64,000 bases of DNA from Flammeovirgaceae bacterium SG7u.111 (GCA_034044135.1 CP139021.1:2743635-2807634), one strand, 5' to 3'; positions 53,107-62,896 are shown, numbered from the stretch's first letter. The notes: generated from the letters alone by a model not told the origin. Translations and numbers: made by a program.

Positions 53107-55644
53107 ATGAAGCTCTTTAAATTGACAACAATATTTACCTTGCTTATTGGTCTATTGCAAGCTCAAAATTCCGATTGGCCAGTGCTTAAAACCTACGATC
53201 AGGAACATATTGACCGTATAGCGATGCCTGTTGGAGGTATTGGGACAGGAACGGTTTCGTTAAGCGGATATGGCGCCATTATAGACTGGGAAATAATGAG
53301 CCGCCCGGCCAAAGGGTTTACCCCCAAATATGCAGGTGTGGAAGTAATAAACCGTGCACCTTTTTTCTCTATTTATCTGGAAGAGGAAGGTAAAGAAGCG
53401 CAGGCGCTTTTATTAGAAGGTCCTGTACCAAGCCACTTTGATGAAGGTTTCTATGGGTCGAAAGCGCCCAACCATGGCCTACCTCGTTTTGCAGAAACTA
53501 CCTTTCAGACTGCCTATCCTTTTGGGCAGGTTTTGTTAAGCGATAAAGATTTGCCAGTTGAGGTAACCGTAGGAGCTTTTAATCCACTCATACCGGGCAA
53601 CACAGATGATAGCAGCCTTCCGATAGCTGTATTGAGTTACAAAGTGAAAAACACCAGTAAAAAGTCAATTACCATTTCTTTGGCGGGTAACATACCTAAC
53701 TTTATTGGTTTCGATGGCAAAGAAGGGAAAGCTTTTCAAAACATAAATGCTTATAAAGAAGAAGGTGGCTTGAAAGGTATTCATTATACAGGCAATGGGG
53801 AAATAGAGAAAGAAAGTTCGCAATGGGGTACTTTTAGCTTAACCACCAACAGTGAAGGAGAGGTTTCCTACCGCACCTGCTGGCAGCCAGGTGAGTGGGG
53901 AAACAGCACCTTGGAGTTTTGGGATGACTATACGGATGATGGTGTATTGGAAGAACGTGTTTCAGGGCAAAAGAATAATATGGGTTCTTTGGCGGTAAAA
54001 ACGGTTTTAGCGCCTAATGAAGAAAAAGATATTCGCTTTTTTATTACATGGAATTTCCCTAACCGCCTAGGCTTTCAACATAAGGCGAATGTGGGCAACT
54101 ACTATGCTACTCAATTTGAGGACTCATGGGATGTGGCACAACAAACTGTGTCCAGAATTCCTGAATTGGAAAAAAAGACGAAGACTTTTGTCGATGCTTT
54201 TATTACGAGCGATATCCCAGCAATTGTTAAAGAAGCTGCTTTGTTTAACTTAGCACACTTTCGTACACAGCTTGTTTTTAAAACAAAATCAGGTTATTAC
54301 TTGGGCTGGGAAGGTATTAAAGATAACGATGGCAGCGGGTCGGGTTCTTGTACGCATGTATGGAATTACGAACAAACCATCCCTTTCTTATTTGGAGATG
54401 TAGCGCAAAATATGCGTGAAATTGAGTTTGGCTATGCGACAAATGATCAAGGGCTGATGTGCTACCGCATTCATCTGCCCTTGGAAACCAAAGCCAAGAG
54501 TTTTGGGCTGGCAGCGGCAGACGGGCAGATGGGGTGCATAATGAAGTATTATCGCGAATGGCAGCTGTCTGGTGACGATGCGTTCCTGAAGAAGAATTGG
54601 CCAATGGTAAAAAAAGCCTTGGAGTTCTGTTGGATACCTAAGGGCTGGGATCCTGACAAAGATGGAATAATGGAAGGTTCGCAACACAATACCATGGATG
54701 TGGAGTATTATGGACCTAATCCACAGATGGGTTTTTGGTATCTTGGGGCTTTGCGTGCCACGGAAGAAATGGCAAGCTACCTAGGAGAAAAAGGTTTTGC
54801 TAAGACCTGTAGAGCGCTTTACGAAAATGGCTCTGCCTGGATGGATGAAAACCTCTTTAATGGTGAATATTATATCCAGGAAATAGTTCCTCCCATGCAT
54901 CTAGATAGCATTGCAAAAGGCCTCATCCGAGTTAAAAAGCGTTTGGTTGCCGACGATCCACAATATCAGCTAGGAGAGGGGGTTTTGGTCGATCAGTTGA
55001 TTGGGCAGGTGATGGCACATGTCCTTGGGTTGGGATACCTCACAGATAGGGGCAACATCATTAAAACCAATGAATCTATTCTAAAATACAATTATCGCGA
55101 AAGCCTACTGAAGCACCCAAACTTTATGCGCTCTTATGCTTATGGGAACGAATCGGCCTTGTTGATGGCAGATTATCCAGGTGGTAGACCCAAGCAACCT
55201 TTTCCTTATTTTACAGAAGTAATGACGGGTTTTGAGCATACTGCAGCAGTGGCAATGCTGTACGAAGGGCAGGTAGATGAAGGTATAAAAACCATTCAGG
55301 ATATTCGCAACCGTTACGACGGTAAAAAACGAAATCCATTTAACGAAGCAGAGTATGGGCACCACTATGCCCGGAGCATGATGGCCTGGGGAGGAGTTTT
55401 GGCAACTACTGGGTTCCATTATTCGGGCGTTGAAAAATCGATAAGTTTTACCTCTAGGCCAGGTACTTATTTCTGGAGTAATGGCTACAGTTGGGGTACT
55501 TGCGAAGTTAAAAATAAGGAAGTCTTATTAACTGTGCTTTCTGGGGAGTTGCAGCTCGATAGTTTTTCGTTGGAGGATGTTGGGACTAAAAAGTTGAAGG
55601 GTAAAATGGTTCATTCGGGTGAGGTATTAAGTATTAAACTATGA
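53107..55644 (+). CDS. GH116-like (glucosylceramidase/DUF608) glycosidase, copy 2
   Basis: The 845-residue exported protein (signal 1-19, ending LLQAQ) is a clear tandem paralogue of the preceding gene along its full length: MPVGGIGTGTVSLSGYGAI, WNYEQTIPFLFG and HNTMDVEYYGPN keep the same catalytic candidates. The C-termini (SLEDVGTKKLKGKM against SLDGVGTKKLKGEI) are almost the same. Differences cluster in the barrel loops near 260-330 and 600-640, so the pair may cover related but distinct linkages or product lengths. A SASA esterase follows after 113 bp. Confidence 0.82.
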   Translation: MKLFKLTTIFTLLIGLLQAQNSDWPVLKTYDQEHIDRIAMPVGGIGTGTVSLSGYGAIIDWEIMSRPAKGFTPKYAGVEVINRAPFFSIYLEEEGKEAQALLLEGPVPSHFDEGFYGSKAPNHGLPRFAETTFQTAYPFGQVLLSDKDLPVEVTVGAFNPLIPGNTDDSSLPIAVLSYKVKNTSKKSITISLAGNIPNFIGFDGKEGKAFQNINAYKEEGGLKGIHYTGNGEIEKESSQWGTFSLTTNSEGEVSYRTCWQPGEWGNSTLEFWDDYTDDGVLEERVSGQKNNMGSLAVKTVLAPNEEKDIRFFITWNFPNRLGFQHKANVGNYYATQFEDSWDVAQQTVSRIPELEKKTKTFVDAFITSDIPAIVKEAALFNLAHFRTQLVFKTKSGYYLGWEGIKDNDGSGSGSCTHVWNYEQTIPFLFGDVAQNMREIEFGYATNDQGLMCYRIHLPLETKAKSFGLAAADGQMGCIMKYYREWQLSGDDAFLKKNWPMVKKALEFCWIPKGWDPDKDGIMEGSQHNTMDVEYYGPNPQMGFWYLGALRATEEMASYLGEKGFAKTCRALYENGSAWMDENLFNGEYYIQEIVPPMHLDSIAKGLIRVKKRLVADDPQYQLGEGVLVDQLIGQVMAHVLGLGYLTDRGNIIKTNESILKYNYRESLLKHPNFMRSYAYGNESALLMADYPGGRPKQPFPYFTEVMTGFEHTAAVAMLYEGQVDEGIKTIQDIRNRYDGKKRNPFNEAEYGHHYARSMMAWGGVLATTGFHYSGVEKSISFTSRPGTYFWSNGYSWGTCEVKNKEVLLTVLSGELQLDSFSLEDVGTKKLKGKMVHSGEVLSIKL

Positions 55645-55757
55645 TATAAAGAGGCATATTTTTAATAGGTTCATTTAGTCCTCAAAAAATGGAAAGTAAG
55701 CTAAATGATTTGATTCTGGTAAAAGAAAATGATTGAAAAAAATTGAATAGACCAACT

Positions 55758-57290
55758 ATGCTTAAATTTCTAATTACACTACAACTTGTTCTTTTGCTGC
55801 TTATCAATGGTGGCGCATTGGTTTTTGGTCAGTCCCTAAAACCAGCTAATATTTTTGGTGACCATATGGTTTTGCAAAGAGGAAAAACTGTTCCAGTTTG
55901 GGGACATAGCTCACCAAAAGATAAAATCACGGTTACATTTGCCAGCCAGAAAAAAACGACACGAGCTGCTGCCGATGGAAAGTGGATGGTTCGTTTAGAT
56001 CCGTTAGAAGCGTCAGCAACTGGAAGGGATTTGATTATATCTGGCAAAAGCCAAGTTGTAATAAAAGATGTTTTGGTAGGGGAAGTCTGGATATGTTCAG
56101 GCCAATCTAATATGCAAATGGGCGTGTCGTCATCGCCAGAGGTGAGGGGGTTAGTTCCGTTGGCAAAAAATATAAGAAGTTTTCATGTACAAAACCTAGT
56201 TGCATTAGAAGAGCAGGAAGAAGTTCAGGGGCAGTGGGAGGCAACCCACCCCGAAAGTGCCGTTGCTTTTTCATTTGCTTATTTCCTAAATAACCTAGCT
56301 GAAGTGCCCGTAGGGATAATTCAAGCCTCTTGGGGCAGCTCGTCCATAGAAGCGTGGATGCCTAGATCTATGGTGGAAGAATTGCCACATTTTGATACTA
56401 TAATGAATGAGTTTGATTCGGACGGCTTACGGGTCACACAGATTAAAAAATTGATAGGGCAATCGGATACATGGACGAACAAAGAGAATATCTTTTTAAG
56501 ACGCCAACCCAATATTTTATACAATGCCATGATGTATCCGCTTATTCCTTTTGCGTGCAGAGGGTTGGTCTGGTATCAGGGTGAACGTAATACCCGATAC
56601 ATATCGGGGATGCCTGAAGTAGATGATACAAATTGGTTTCATCGGGTATGTGGGATGAAAGATTATGAGGATGTTCTAAAAAAATGGATACTGACTTACC
56701 GCAAGCAATGGCAAGATGACGAGATGCATTTTATGGTGATCATGCTGCCGGGCTATGGTAAAGGAACAGAAGCTAAAAAAGTTATTGACCCAGAAAGTCC
56801 CACTGAGCCTTCTTGGGCATGGATGCGAGAGTCCCAATTGGCATCGCTGGATTTGCCACATACTTCTGTAGTAAATACAATTGATTTAGGGGATTTGAAA
56901 AATATCCACCCTAACGATAAACTTCCCATAGGGCAGCGAGGGGCACTATTAGCGGCGAGAAATACGCTTAACCAAGATATTCCCTCTATGGGTCCTGTAT
57001 TTAAAAGTGTTGATTTACAAGGGAATAAACTAGTGGTCCATTTTGACCATGCAAATGGGCTTAAAACTATAAATGGCAAAGCACCGTCAGGATTTTGGAT
57101 ATCAGATGATTCAAGAGAGTGGGTATTGGCAGAGGCAGCAATTGAGGGTGAACGTGTAATTTTGAGTTCGCCCAAGGTGAAAGAACCAAAATATATTCGC
57201 TTTGCTTTTGCTGGCAAACCTTCCGTTAATTTGGTCAACGAAAGTGAACTACCAGCTTACCCATTTCGAACCGATTCTTGGCAGGAATAG
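55758..57290 (+). CDS. SASA-family carbohydrate esterase 3
   Basis: From the ATG at 55758 the protein has 510 residues with a signal peptide (ending VFGQ); a TTG at 55743 is the only further upstream start. Nucleophile motif GQSNM has Ser117 from this start. LVWYQGERNTRY follows, with Arg where the other two esterases have Ser (GERN against GESN). The late block DLKNIHPNDKLP supplies the triad Asp/His. It is compact and has no GH2-like insert. Its 3' end lies 23 bp before the next sulfatase. It indicates that the sulfated substrate is also O-acetylated. Confidence 0.85.
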   Translation: MLKFLITLQLVLLLLINGGALVFGQSLKPANIFGDHMVLQRGKTVPVWGHSSPKDKITVTFASQKKTTRAAADGKWMVRLDPLEASATGRDLIISGKSQVVIKDVLVGEVWICSGQSNMQMGVSSSPEVRGLVPLAKNIRSFHVQNLVALEEQEEVQGQWEATHPESAVAFSFAYFLNNLAEVPVGIIQASWGSSSIEAWMPRSMVEELPHFDTIMNEFDSDGLRVTQIKKLIGQSDTWTNKENIFLRRQPNILYNAMMYPLIPFACRGLVWYQGERNTRYISGMPEVDDTNWFHRVCGMKDYEDVLKKWILTYRKQWQDDEMHFMVIMLPGYGKGTEAKKVIDPESPTEPSWAWMRESQLASLDLPHTSVVNTIDLGDLKNIHPNDKLPIGQRGALLAARNTLNQDIPSMGPVFKSVDLQGNKLVVHFDHANGLKTINGKAPSGFWISDDSREWVLAEAAIEGERVILSSPKVKEPKYIRFAFAGKPSVNLVNESELPAYPFRTDSWQE

Positions 57291-57313
57291 CCTGTTTTTA
57301 CCAACTTAAACAA

Positions 57314-58771
57314 ATGATGTTACTTATAAAAATGTTATATAATACCGGTTCTTTCCTCAGGGTAGCTGTTGTTTTCCTGCTTTTTTGCAGTTCTGCTAAT
57401 TACACATTGTGGGCACAGGACAAGCCCAACGTGCTCATTATTTTTGCCGATGACCTCGGCTATGGCGACTTAGGCTGTTACGGTGCGCAGGATGTAAGCA
57501 CTCCCCATATTGATAAGATGGCAAACGAAGGGTTGCGGTTTACCGATTTTCAGGTACCAGCATCGGTTTGCAGTCCCTCTAGGGCATCGCTTCTTACTGG
57601 TCGTTACCCTATGAGGTGTGGTTTTCCAGTAGCACATGTAAAAAATGAAAAGCATAAAAATTATGGCTTGCACCCAGAAGAAGTTGCGATAGGGGATTTG
57701 CTTATAGACCAAGGTTATGCTACTATGTGTATTGGGAAGTGGCACCTTGGTTTTATAGAAGGTTCGCAACCTATCGACCACGGTTTTCAACAATTTTATG
57801 GCTTGCAGTCCAATTGGCACAAGAGTCATCCTGAGTTAGATGACCTGTACAGTGGTAGGGAAGTAATAAAAGAAAACGTTCCTTTTGAATCTCTTATAGG
57901 CGATTATACACAAAAAGCGATTCAGTTCATGGAAGATAACAAGGAAACTCCTTTCTTTCTTTACTTGGCATATCATTCCGTTCATTCCCCAATTAAGCCT
58001 GGGGCTGCTTTTCGTGGAAGCTCTAAGGGGAGTTTATATGGTGACTTTGTACAAGAGCTGGACCATTACGTAGGGCAATTGATGGCGGCAATTAAAGACA
58101 AAGGCTTAGATGAAAATACGATGGTCGTATTCTTGTCTGACAACGGCCCGGCAATTTGTCATTTTGGAGGTTCGGCAGGTGCTTTGAATGGTGGGAAATA
58201 TTGTACCATGGAGGGCGGTTTTCGTGTCCCTTGTATAGTTAGATGGCCTGGGAAATACCCCGTTGGTATATGTAACACACTGCTCTCCTCTATGGATTTG
58301 TTCCCAACCATTGCTGCGCTTGCAAATGCTGAACTTCCTGAAGACAGGATAATTGACGGCGAGGATATACACTCAATCTTGCAGGCAGGAGAGGGGGATT
58401 CACCTCATGAGTATATGTATTATTACAATGGAACCAACCTTCAGGCTGTGAGAAAGGGCAACTGGAAATTGCATCTTCCTCGTACCTTGGAAGACCAACC
58501 TTTTTGGTCCAGAAAGTCGACAGCTAAGCCATTTAAAGGGAAAAACCTTAAAAATATTTCATGCAAAGGTTTGGAGGCTTTGGCTCGTCCGCTGTTGTTC
58601 AACCTCGATACTGATATGGGAGAACTGACCGATATTTCGGGTGAGCATCCAGAAGTTGTGCAAGAATTATTGGGAGAAGCTGAAAGAGTGCGAGCTGAGC
58701 TTGGAGATGTCGATATAATTGGAAGTGGGCAAAGAGTCCCTCCTTTTGAAAATATTCAGGAAAAAGAATAG
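57314..58771 (+). CDS. formylglycine-type (S1) sulfatase 5, exported
   Basis: The preferred start is the ATG at 57314 (485 residues); a TTG at 57278 overlapping the esterase is the only extension. The signal sequence runs to about YTLWAQ. The S1 signature is CSPSR (Cys86 from this start) after ADDLGYGD. GKWHLGFIEG, YHSVHSPIKPGAAFRG and SDNGPAICHFGGSAG follow. The C-terminus is long and basic (FWSRKSTAKPFKGKN). It follows the SASA esterase closely, and sulfatase 6 starts 33 bp after it. Confidence 0.9.
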   Translation: MMLLIKMLYNTGSFLRVAVVFLLFCSSANYTLWAQDKPNVLIIFADDLGYGDLGCYGAQDVSTPHIDKMANEGLRFTDFQVPASVCSPSRASLLTGRYPMRCGFPVAHVKNEKHKNYGLHPEEVAIGDLLIDQGYATMCIGKWHLGFIEGSQPIDHGFQQFYGLQSNWHKSHPELDDLYSGREVIKENVPFESLIGDYTQKAIQFMEDNKETPFFLYLAYHSVHSPIKPGAAFRGSSKGSLYGDFVQELDHYVGQLMAAIKDKGLDENTMVVFLSDNGPAICHFGGSAGALNGGKYCTMEGGFRVPCIVRWPGKYPVGICNTLLSSMDLFPTIAALANAELPEDRIIDGEDIHSILQAGEGDSPHEYMYYYNGTNLQAVRKGNWKLHLPRTLEDQPFWSRKSTAKPFKGKNLKNISCKGLEALARPLLFNLDTDMGELTDISGEHPEVVQELLGEAERVRAELGDVDIIGSGQRVPPFENIQEKE

Positions 58772-58804
58772 AATACAACTCCCAACGAAAAGTATAAATG
58801 GCAA

Positions 58805-60328
58805 ATGAATATGAAGTTTGAGTCGCTTATAAAGCTTAGATTCAGGATGGTACTCCTTCTTTTATGTAGTGCTTTGATGCTTGTTGTACCGTTGCAAGCG
58901 CAAAACAAAAAGCCAAATATCATTTTTATTGTGGCTGACGATTTGGGCTGGCAGGATGTTGGTTTTATGGGCAGCCAATGGTTTGAAACCCCTAACCTAG
59001 ATAGGCTGGCAAAAGAAAGCCTTGTTTTTAGTGATGCGTATATGTATCCAACCTGTTCGCCCTCAAGAACAGCTTTGCTTACAGGAAAGCAATCGTTCAG
59101 GACTGGTGTTTATACGGTTCCGGTATTGGAGCGGGGAAATAACCAAGACAATATCTTTTCACGCTGGACGGTTGGGACCGAACATCCGGTGTATGCCGAG
59201 CCCTTGAATAAGGCTGGTTACAAGCTGATTCATTTAGGCAAATGGCACATAGTGGGTCCCAATCCTGAAGAAGAGTTAGAGTACCCGTTTGAACAAAAGC
59301 TAAAACAGCCAGCCAATGGTGATACATCTTGGGTTGCCAATCATAAATTAAATTATAAGCAGTATTACCCAACAGGTCGTGGTTTTCATGAAAATGTAGG
59401 TGGAAGCTGGTGGGGTGACCCTGCTCGTGGTTATCAAGATGGCTACAAATCGGAAAGTGGGGGGTACAAAGCACCTTTCAAAAACCCTTTTATCGAAGAT
59501 AAAGAAGATGACGAATGGTTGACCGACCGGTTAACAAATGAGGCTATTGATTTCATTAAGAAAAATAAAAACGAGCCTTTTTTTGTGAATCTTCATTACT
59601 ACGCACCCCATCGCCCAACAGTTCCAAGGAACAGCAAATGGCTACAGAAATTTATGGCGAAAGCTCCTGATACCGTCACGGGGCAAGGGTCAAAAAGACT
59701 TGAAGAAATTGCGGGCTATGCTACTATGATCGCGTCCATTGATGAGAACGTGCAACGTATCATCGACTTTTTGGATAAAGAAGGGATGCGAGAGAATACC
59801 ATCCTGATATTTACATCAGACAATGGGTTCAATGGGTTGCAAAGCAATACGAACGCCTTGCGTGGTGCAAAAGGAACAGTGTATGAAGGAGGGATACGTG
59901 TACCTGCTTTTGTAAATTGGAAAGGAAGAATTGTTCCCGGAAGTTCGGAAATACCCATATGCGGAATGGATTATTTCCCGACTTTTCTAGAGTTGGCCAA
60001 CATTCGGGATTATAAAGGAATACTAGATGGGAGAAGTCTGGTTCCCATTTTTACTGGGCATGAAATTGAGGAGCGACCATTGTTCTGGCATTTGGCAAGT
60101 GCTTATAAAAACCCTCCGTGTTCAATCATTCGCAAAGGAAAATGGAAACTTATCCAGTTTTTGAACGATGAAAAGCTAGAGTTGTATAACCTCGAAAATG
60201 ACCTAAAAGAAAGTTCGAATCTTGTAGAAGAAAGAAAACAGTTAACTGAAAGCTTGTTAGAGGAACTTATAGAGTGGCGAAAGAAAAATAAAGCACCGCT
60301 ACCTTCTGCTTCTAGTTTAAAGTTTTAA
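58805..60328 (+). CDS. formylglycine-type (S1) sulfatase 6, exported
   Basis: The 507-residue protein has an SPI signal (ending PLQAQ, about residue 33; an ATG at 58811 is an alternative start). The S1 signature is CSPSR with Cys84 after ADDLGWQD. GKWHIVGPNPEEE and LHYYAPHRPTVPRN follow, then SDNGFNGLQSNTNALRGAKG. It differs from the other five in its insert at about 150-215 (VGGSWWGDPARGYQDG), so it probably targets a different position of the glycan. It is 30 bp before the GH117/GH43-like gene. Confidence 0.92.
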   Translation: MNMKFESLIKLRFRMVLLLLCSALMLVVPLQAQNKKPNIIFIVADDLGWQDVGFMGSQWFETPNLDRLAKESLVFSDAYMYPTCSPSRTALLTGKQSFRTGVYTVPVLERGNNQDNIFSRWTVGTEHPVYAEPLNKAGYKLIHLGKWHIVGPNPEEELEYPFEQKLKQPANGDTSWVANHKLNYKQYYPTGRGFHENVGGSWWGDPARGYQDGYKSESGGYKAPFKNPFIEDKEDDEWLTDRLTNEAIDFIKKNKNEPFFVNLHYYAPHRPTVPRNSKWLQKFMAKAPDTVTGQGSKRLEEIAGYATMIASIDENVQRIIDFLDKEGMRENTILIFTSDNGFNGLQSNTNALRGAKGTVYEGGIRVPAFVNWKGRIVPGSSEIPICGMDYFPTFLELANIRDYKGILDGRSLVPIFTGHEIEERPLFWHLASAYKNPPCSIIRKGKWKLIQFLNDEKLELYNLENDLKESSNLVEERKQLTESLLEELIEWRKKNKAPLPSASSLKF

Positions 60329-60358
60329 AAAACAACTTCAATAATTTATAATCATTAA

Positions 60359-61414
60359 ATGAGACACAAAATGAAAGGAAAGTCTTTCGGAACCTTGTTG
60401 TTTTTAGGGTTTCTTATATCCTCGTTTGTTTTCCAGTCATGTACAGAAAAGGGAGGGGCAAAGGCAGTACAAGATAAAGAGGCAGTAATAGTTGATTCTG
60501 TAAAATTTACCTATTCTAAAGCATCTGGAATTGGTATCGATTCTGTTTTTAATAGGCGTGACCCTAGTGATATTATCAAAGTAGGGGATACCTATTATAT
60601 TTGGTACACCCGGATGATAAGCCCGATGAGGTCAGGTTATTGGGGCACTATTTGGTACGCAACCTCTAAGGATGAAGGGCATACTTGGCAAGAACAAGGT
60701 ATGGCTTTAGGGCTAGGAGAAAAGGGGACATTTGATAGCCATTCGGTATTTACACCAAACATCCTCGCTTACAAAGGTAAATATTATATGTATTACACGG
60801 GGGTACAACCTACTCCTGGCAACAAGGAAAGTAAATTTGAGAACAATTCGATTAACGATTTCACCGCAATTGGGCTAGCTGTTGCAGAAAGTCCTGATGG
60901 TCCTTTTCTAAGGGTAAAAAACAACCCTGTTTTGGAAGTTTCCCCTGATTCGGCTGCTTTTGATAGTTATCGGATCGACGATGCAGCGTTGTTGGTGAAA
61001 GACGGTAAAATATGTATGTATTATAAAGGCCGCTCTATCATACATGGGAAACAAGGTCCTAAGTTGACTAAAATGAGTGTAGCAACTGCCGATAACCCAG
61101 AAGGTCCTTTTGAAAAGAGTGTTGAACCATTAATAGAGAAAGGGCACGAAGTTCTTATTTGGCAACAAAATGATGGCGTTGCGTCCTTGGCCTCGTTAAG
61201 CAAGTCTATTCACTTCGCAACTGACGGCATCCATTTTTCCCCTATTCAGGAAAATTTGACTGATATCCCAATGGCACCAGGTTTATATCGACCACATTTG
61301 GAGGGTGATAATAGTGCAAAAGAAGTCCCAGGTTGGGGTATTGCTATGAAACAGCAGAAAGGATTGGCTTATCTTCTGCGTTTTGAAATGACTAGTTATA
61401 TAGCAGCAGATTAG
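60359..61414 (+). CDS. GH117/GH43-like five-bladed propeller glycosidase, lipoprotein
   Basis: This 351-residue lipoprotein (lipobox QSC, Cys28) has a five-bladed propeller with RRDPSDIIKVGDTYYIWYT (likely base Asp68), FDSHSVFTPNILAYKGKYYMYYTG and IDDAALLVKDGKICMYYKG. The YKGR end and the FTPNIL block match GH117 (3,6-anhydro-alpha-L-galactosidase, agar pathway) better than classical GH43, but related clades act on other linkages. It is the last gene of the run. If it is truly GH117 it would favour an agar- or porphyran-like galactan. Confidence 0.75.
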   Translation: MRHKMKGKSFGTLLFLGFLISSFVFQSCTEKGGAKAVQDKEAVIVDSVKFTYSKASGIGIDSVFNRRDPSDIIKVGDTYYIWYTRMISPMRSGYWGTIWYATSKDEGHTWQEQGMALGLGEKGTFDSHSVFTPNILAYKGKYYMYYTGVQPTPGNKESKFENNSINDFTAIGLAVAESPDGPFLRVKNNPVLEVSPDSAAFDSYRIDDAALLVKDGKICMYYKGRSIIHGKQGPKLTKMSVATADNPEGPFEKSVEPLIEKGHEVLIWQQNDGVASLASLSKSIHFATDGIHFSPIQENLTDIPMAPGLYRPHLEGDNSAKEVPGWGIAMKQQKGLAYLLRFEMTSYIAAD

Positions 61415-61427
61415 GTATAATTAGTTG

Positions 61428-61472
61428 CTTAAGAAGCTGTTATGGTAATAGGTTTCAAAACAGCTTCTCAAG
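61428..61472. terminator. weak stem-loop between convergent genes
   Basis: CTTAAGAAGCTGTT (61428-61441) pairs with AACAGCTTCTCAAG (61459-61472) with one mismatch and a 17-nt loop. There is no strong T-tract, but its place between the GH117-like and CoA-transferase stop codons suggests termination. Confidence 0.45.
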
Positions 61473-61479
61473 TTCCAAT

Positions 61480-62772
61480 CTATAATTGCCCAAAGCGTTC
61501 AAACGCCATTTTTTCCAAATATTCTTGATGGTCTGGATGGGCTATCCTGATGAGTTCTTTGGCTCTTTGCCTTAAGTTTTTCCCAAATAAATTTGCAACT
61601 CCAAATTCGGTTACCACATACTGTACGTGTGCCCTTGTGGTGGTGACGCCAGCACCTTCTTTTAGGAAGGGTACTATCTTGGAAATTCCCTTATTTGTCT
61701 GAGAACTAAGGGCTATGATTGGTTTCCCATTTTGGGAAAGGGCTGCGCCTCGTATAAAATCCATTTGCCCACCAACTCCGGAATATTGCTTTGAACCAAT
61801 AGTGTCGGCACAAACTTGCCCAGTCAGATCGACTTCGACAGCGCTGTTGATTGCCGTTACCTTCGGGTTTTTGCGGATAATGGCCGTATCGTTGGTAAAT
61901 GAAGAGTCTTTCATGGCAATCACGGGGTTGTCGTCCAAAAAGTCATATACTTTTTGAGTTCCCATCACAAAGCAGGTACAAACCTTATGAGGCAGTACTT
62001 TTTTGTGCTCATTGGTCACAATCCCCTTTTCCACCAAATCGATCAACCCATCCGAAAACATTTCAGTGTGGATTCCTAATCCTTTATGATTTCCGAGTTG
62101 GGAAAGTACAGCATCAGGCACGCCACCAATGCCCATTTGGAGCGTTGAACCGTCTTCTATTAACTCGGCAATGAGCTTTCCCATTTTTTGTTCCTCTTCA
62201 GAAGGTTCTCTTCTGGGAATGGTAAAAATAGGATAATCGACTTCTACAGCCATATCAATTTGGCTAATATGAATGACACCATCGCCCAAGGAGCGAGGTG
62301 CATTGGGGTTGATTTCAGCAATAATGACTTTAGCAGTTTCTAAAGCAGCGAGGGTAACATCTACGGAAGAGCCTAAAGAGCAATACCCGTGTTTGTCGGG
62401 CGGGGTAACGGTGATCATTGCTACATCTATGGGGAGGATACCCCTTTTGAACAACCTAGGAACATCGCTAAGGAATACAGGGATGTAATCTGCATAGCCT
62501 GACTGTACGAATTTTCTTACGTTGGCTCCCACAAAACAAGCATTGTGGCGGAAAGAACCAGCATATTCGGGAGCGGCGTAAGGTGCTGGTCCTTCGGTGT
62601 GTATATGGATGATTTCAACTTCTTTGAGCTCGCTGGCTCTGTTTACCATGGCTTCAACCAGTTTTCCTGGAGTCATAGAAACACTATGGACGAATACTCT
62701 TTCGTAGGAATTGATGACAGAAACGGCTTCCTGAGGGCTAGTATATTTAGGTTGTTTATAGCTTCTTCTCAT
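61480..62772 (-). CDS. acetyl-CoA hydrolase/4-hydroxybutyrate CoA-transferase family protein
   Basis: The 430-residue cytoplasmic protein belongs to family I-like CoA-transferases of the 4-hydroxybutyrate/acetate type. The N-terminal half has TVTPPDKHGYCSLGSSVD, and Glu237 in HTEMFSDG aligns with the catalytic glutamate of AbfT. SAVEVDLTGQVCAD and the oxyanion-loop GVGGQMDFIRGA follow. It moves CoA between acyl-CoA and short acids or hydrolyses acetyl-CoA; the acid partner cannot be told. It is transcribed alone, convergent with the polysaccharide locus, with a weak -7 box (62811-62804). Confidence 0.88.
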   Translation of the reverse strand: MRRSYKQPKYTSPQEAVSVINSYERVFVHSVSMTPGKLVEAMVNRASELKEVEIIHIHTEGPAPYAAPEYAGSFRHNACFVGANVRKFVQSGYADYIPVFLSDVPRLFKRGILPIDVAMITVTPPDKHGYCSLGSSVDVTLAALETAKVIIAEINPNAPRSLGDGVIHISQIDMAVEVDYPIFTIPRREPSEEEQKMGKLIAELIEDGSTLQMGIGGVPDAVLSQLGNHKGLGIHTEMFSDGLIDLVEKGIVTNEHKKVLPHKVCTCFVMGTQKVYDFLDDNPVIAMKDSSFTNDTAIIRKNPKVTAINSAVEVDLTGQVCADTIGSKQYSGVGGQMDFIRGAALSQNGKPIIALSSQTNKGISKIVPFLKEGAGVTTTRAHVQYVVTEFGVANLFGKNLRQRAKELIRIAHPDHQEYLEKMAFERFGQL

Positions 62773-62803
62773 TGGTTTATGGTGTTAGGTTTGTGTAGAG
62801 AAG

Positions 62804-62811
62804 CTAATGTA
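62804..62811 (-). promoter_or_regulatory. possible -7 box of the CoA-transferase gene
   Basis: On the minus strand TACATTAG matches TAnnTTTG at all but one of its six fixed positions and lies about 32 bp before the start codon. If real, it gives the gene a promoter of its own downstream of the terminator at 62897-62937. Confidence 0.3.
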
Positions 62812-62896
62812 TAGCTTTTGGTCAAAACTTCCATGAAGAAAAGCAGGTGATTTTGGAAAAGAGATGTGGAAAAAGCAAGGAGGAACTTGGGAGGGG

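Noticed and set aside
57278-57313. TTG start for sulfatase 5 overlapping the esterase
   Set aside because: The ATG at 57314 gives a cleaner signal peptide and avoids a rare start codon.
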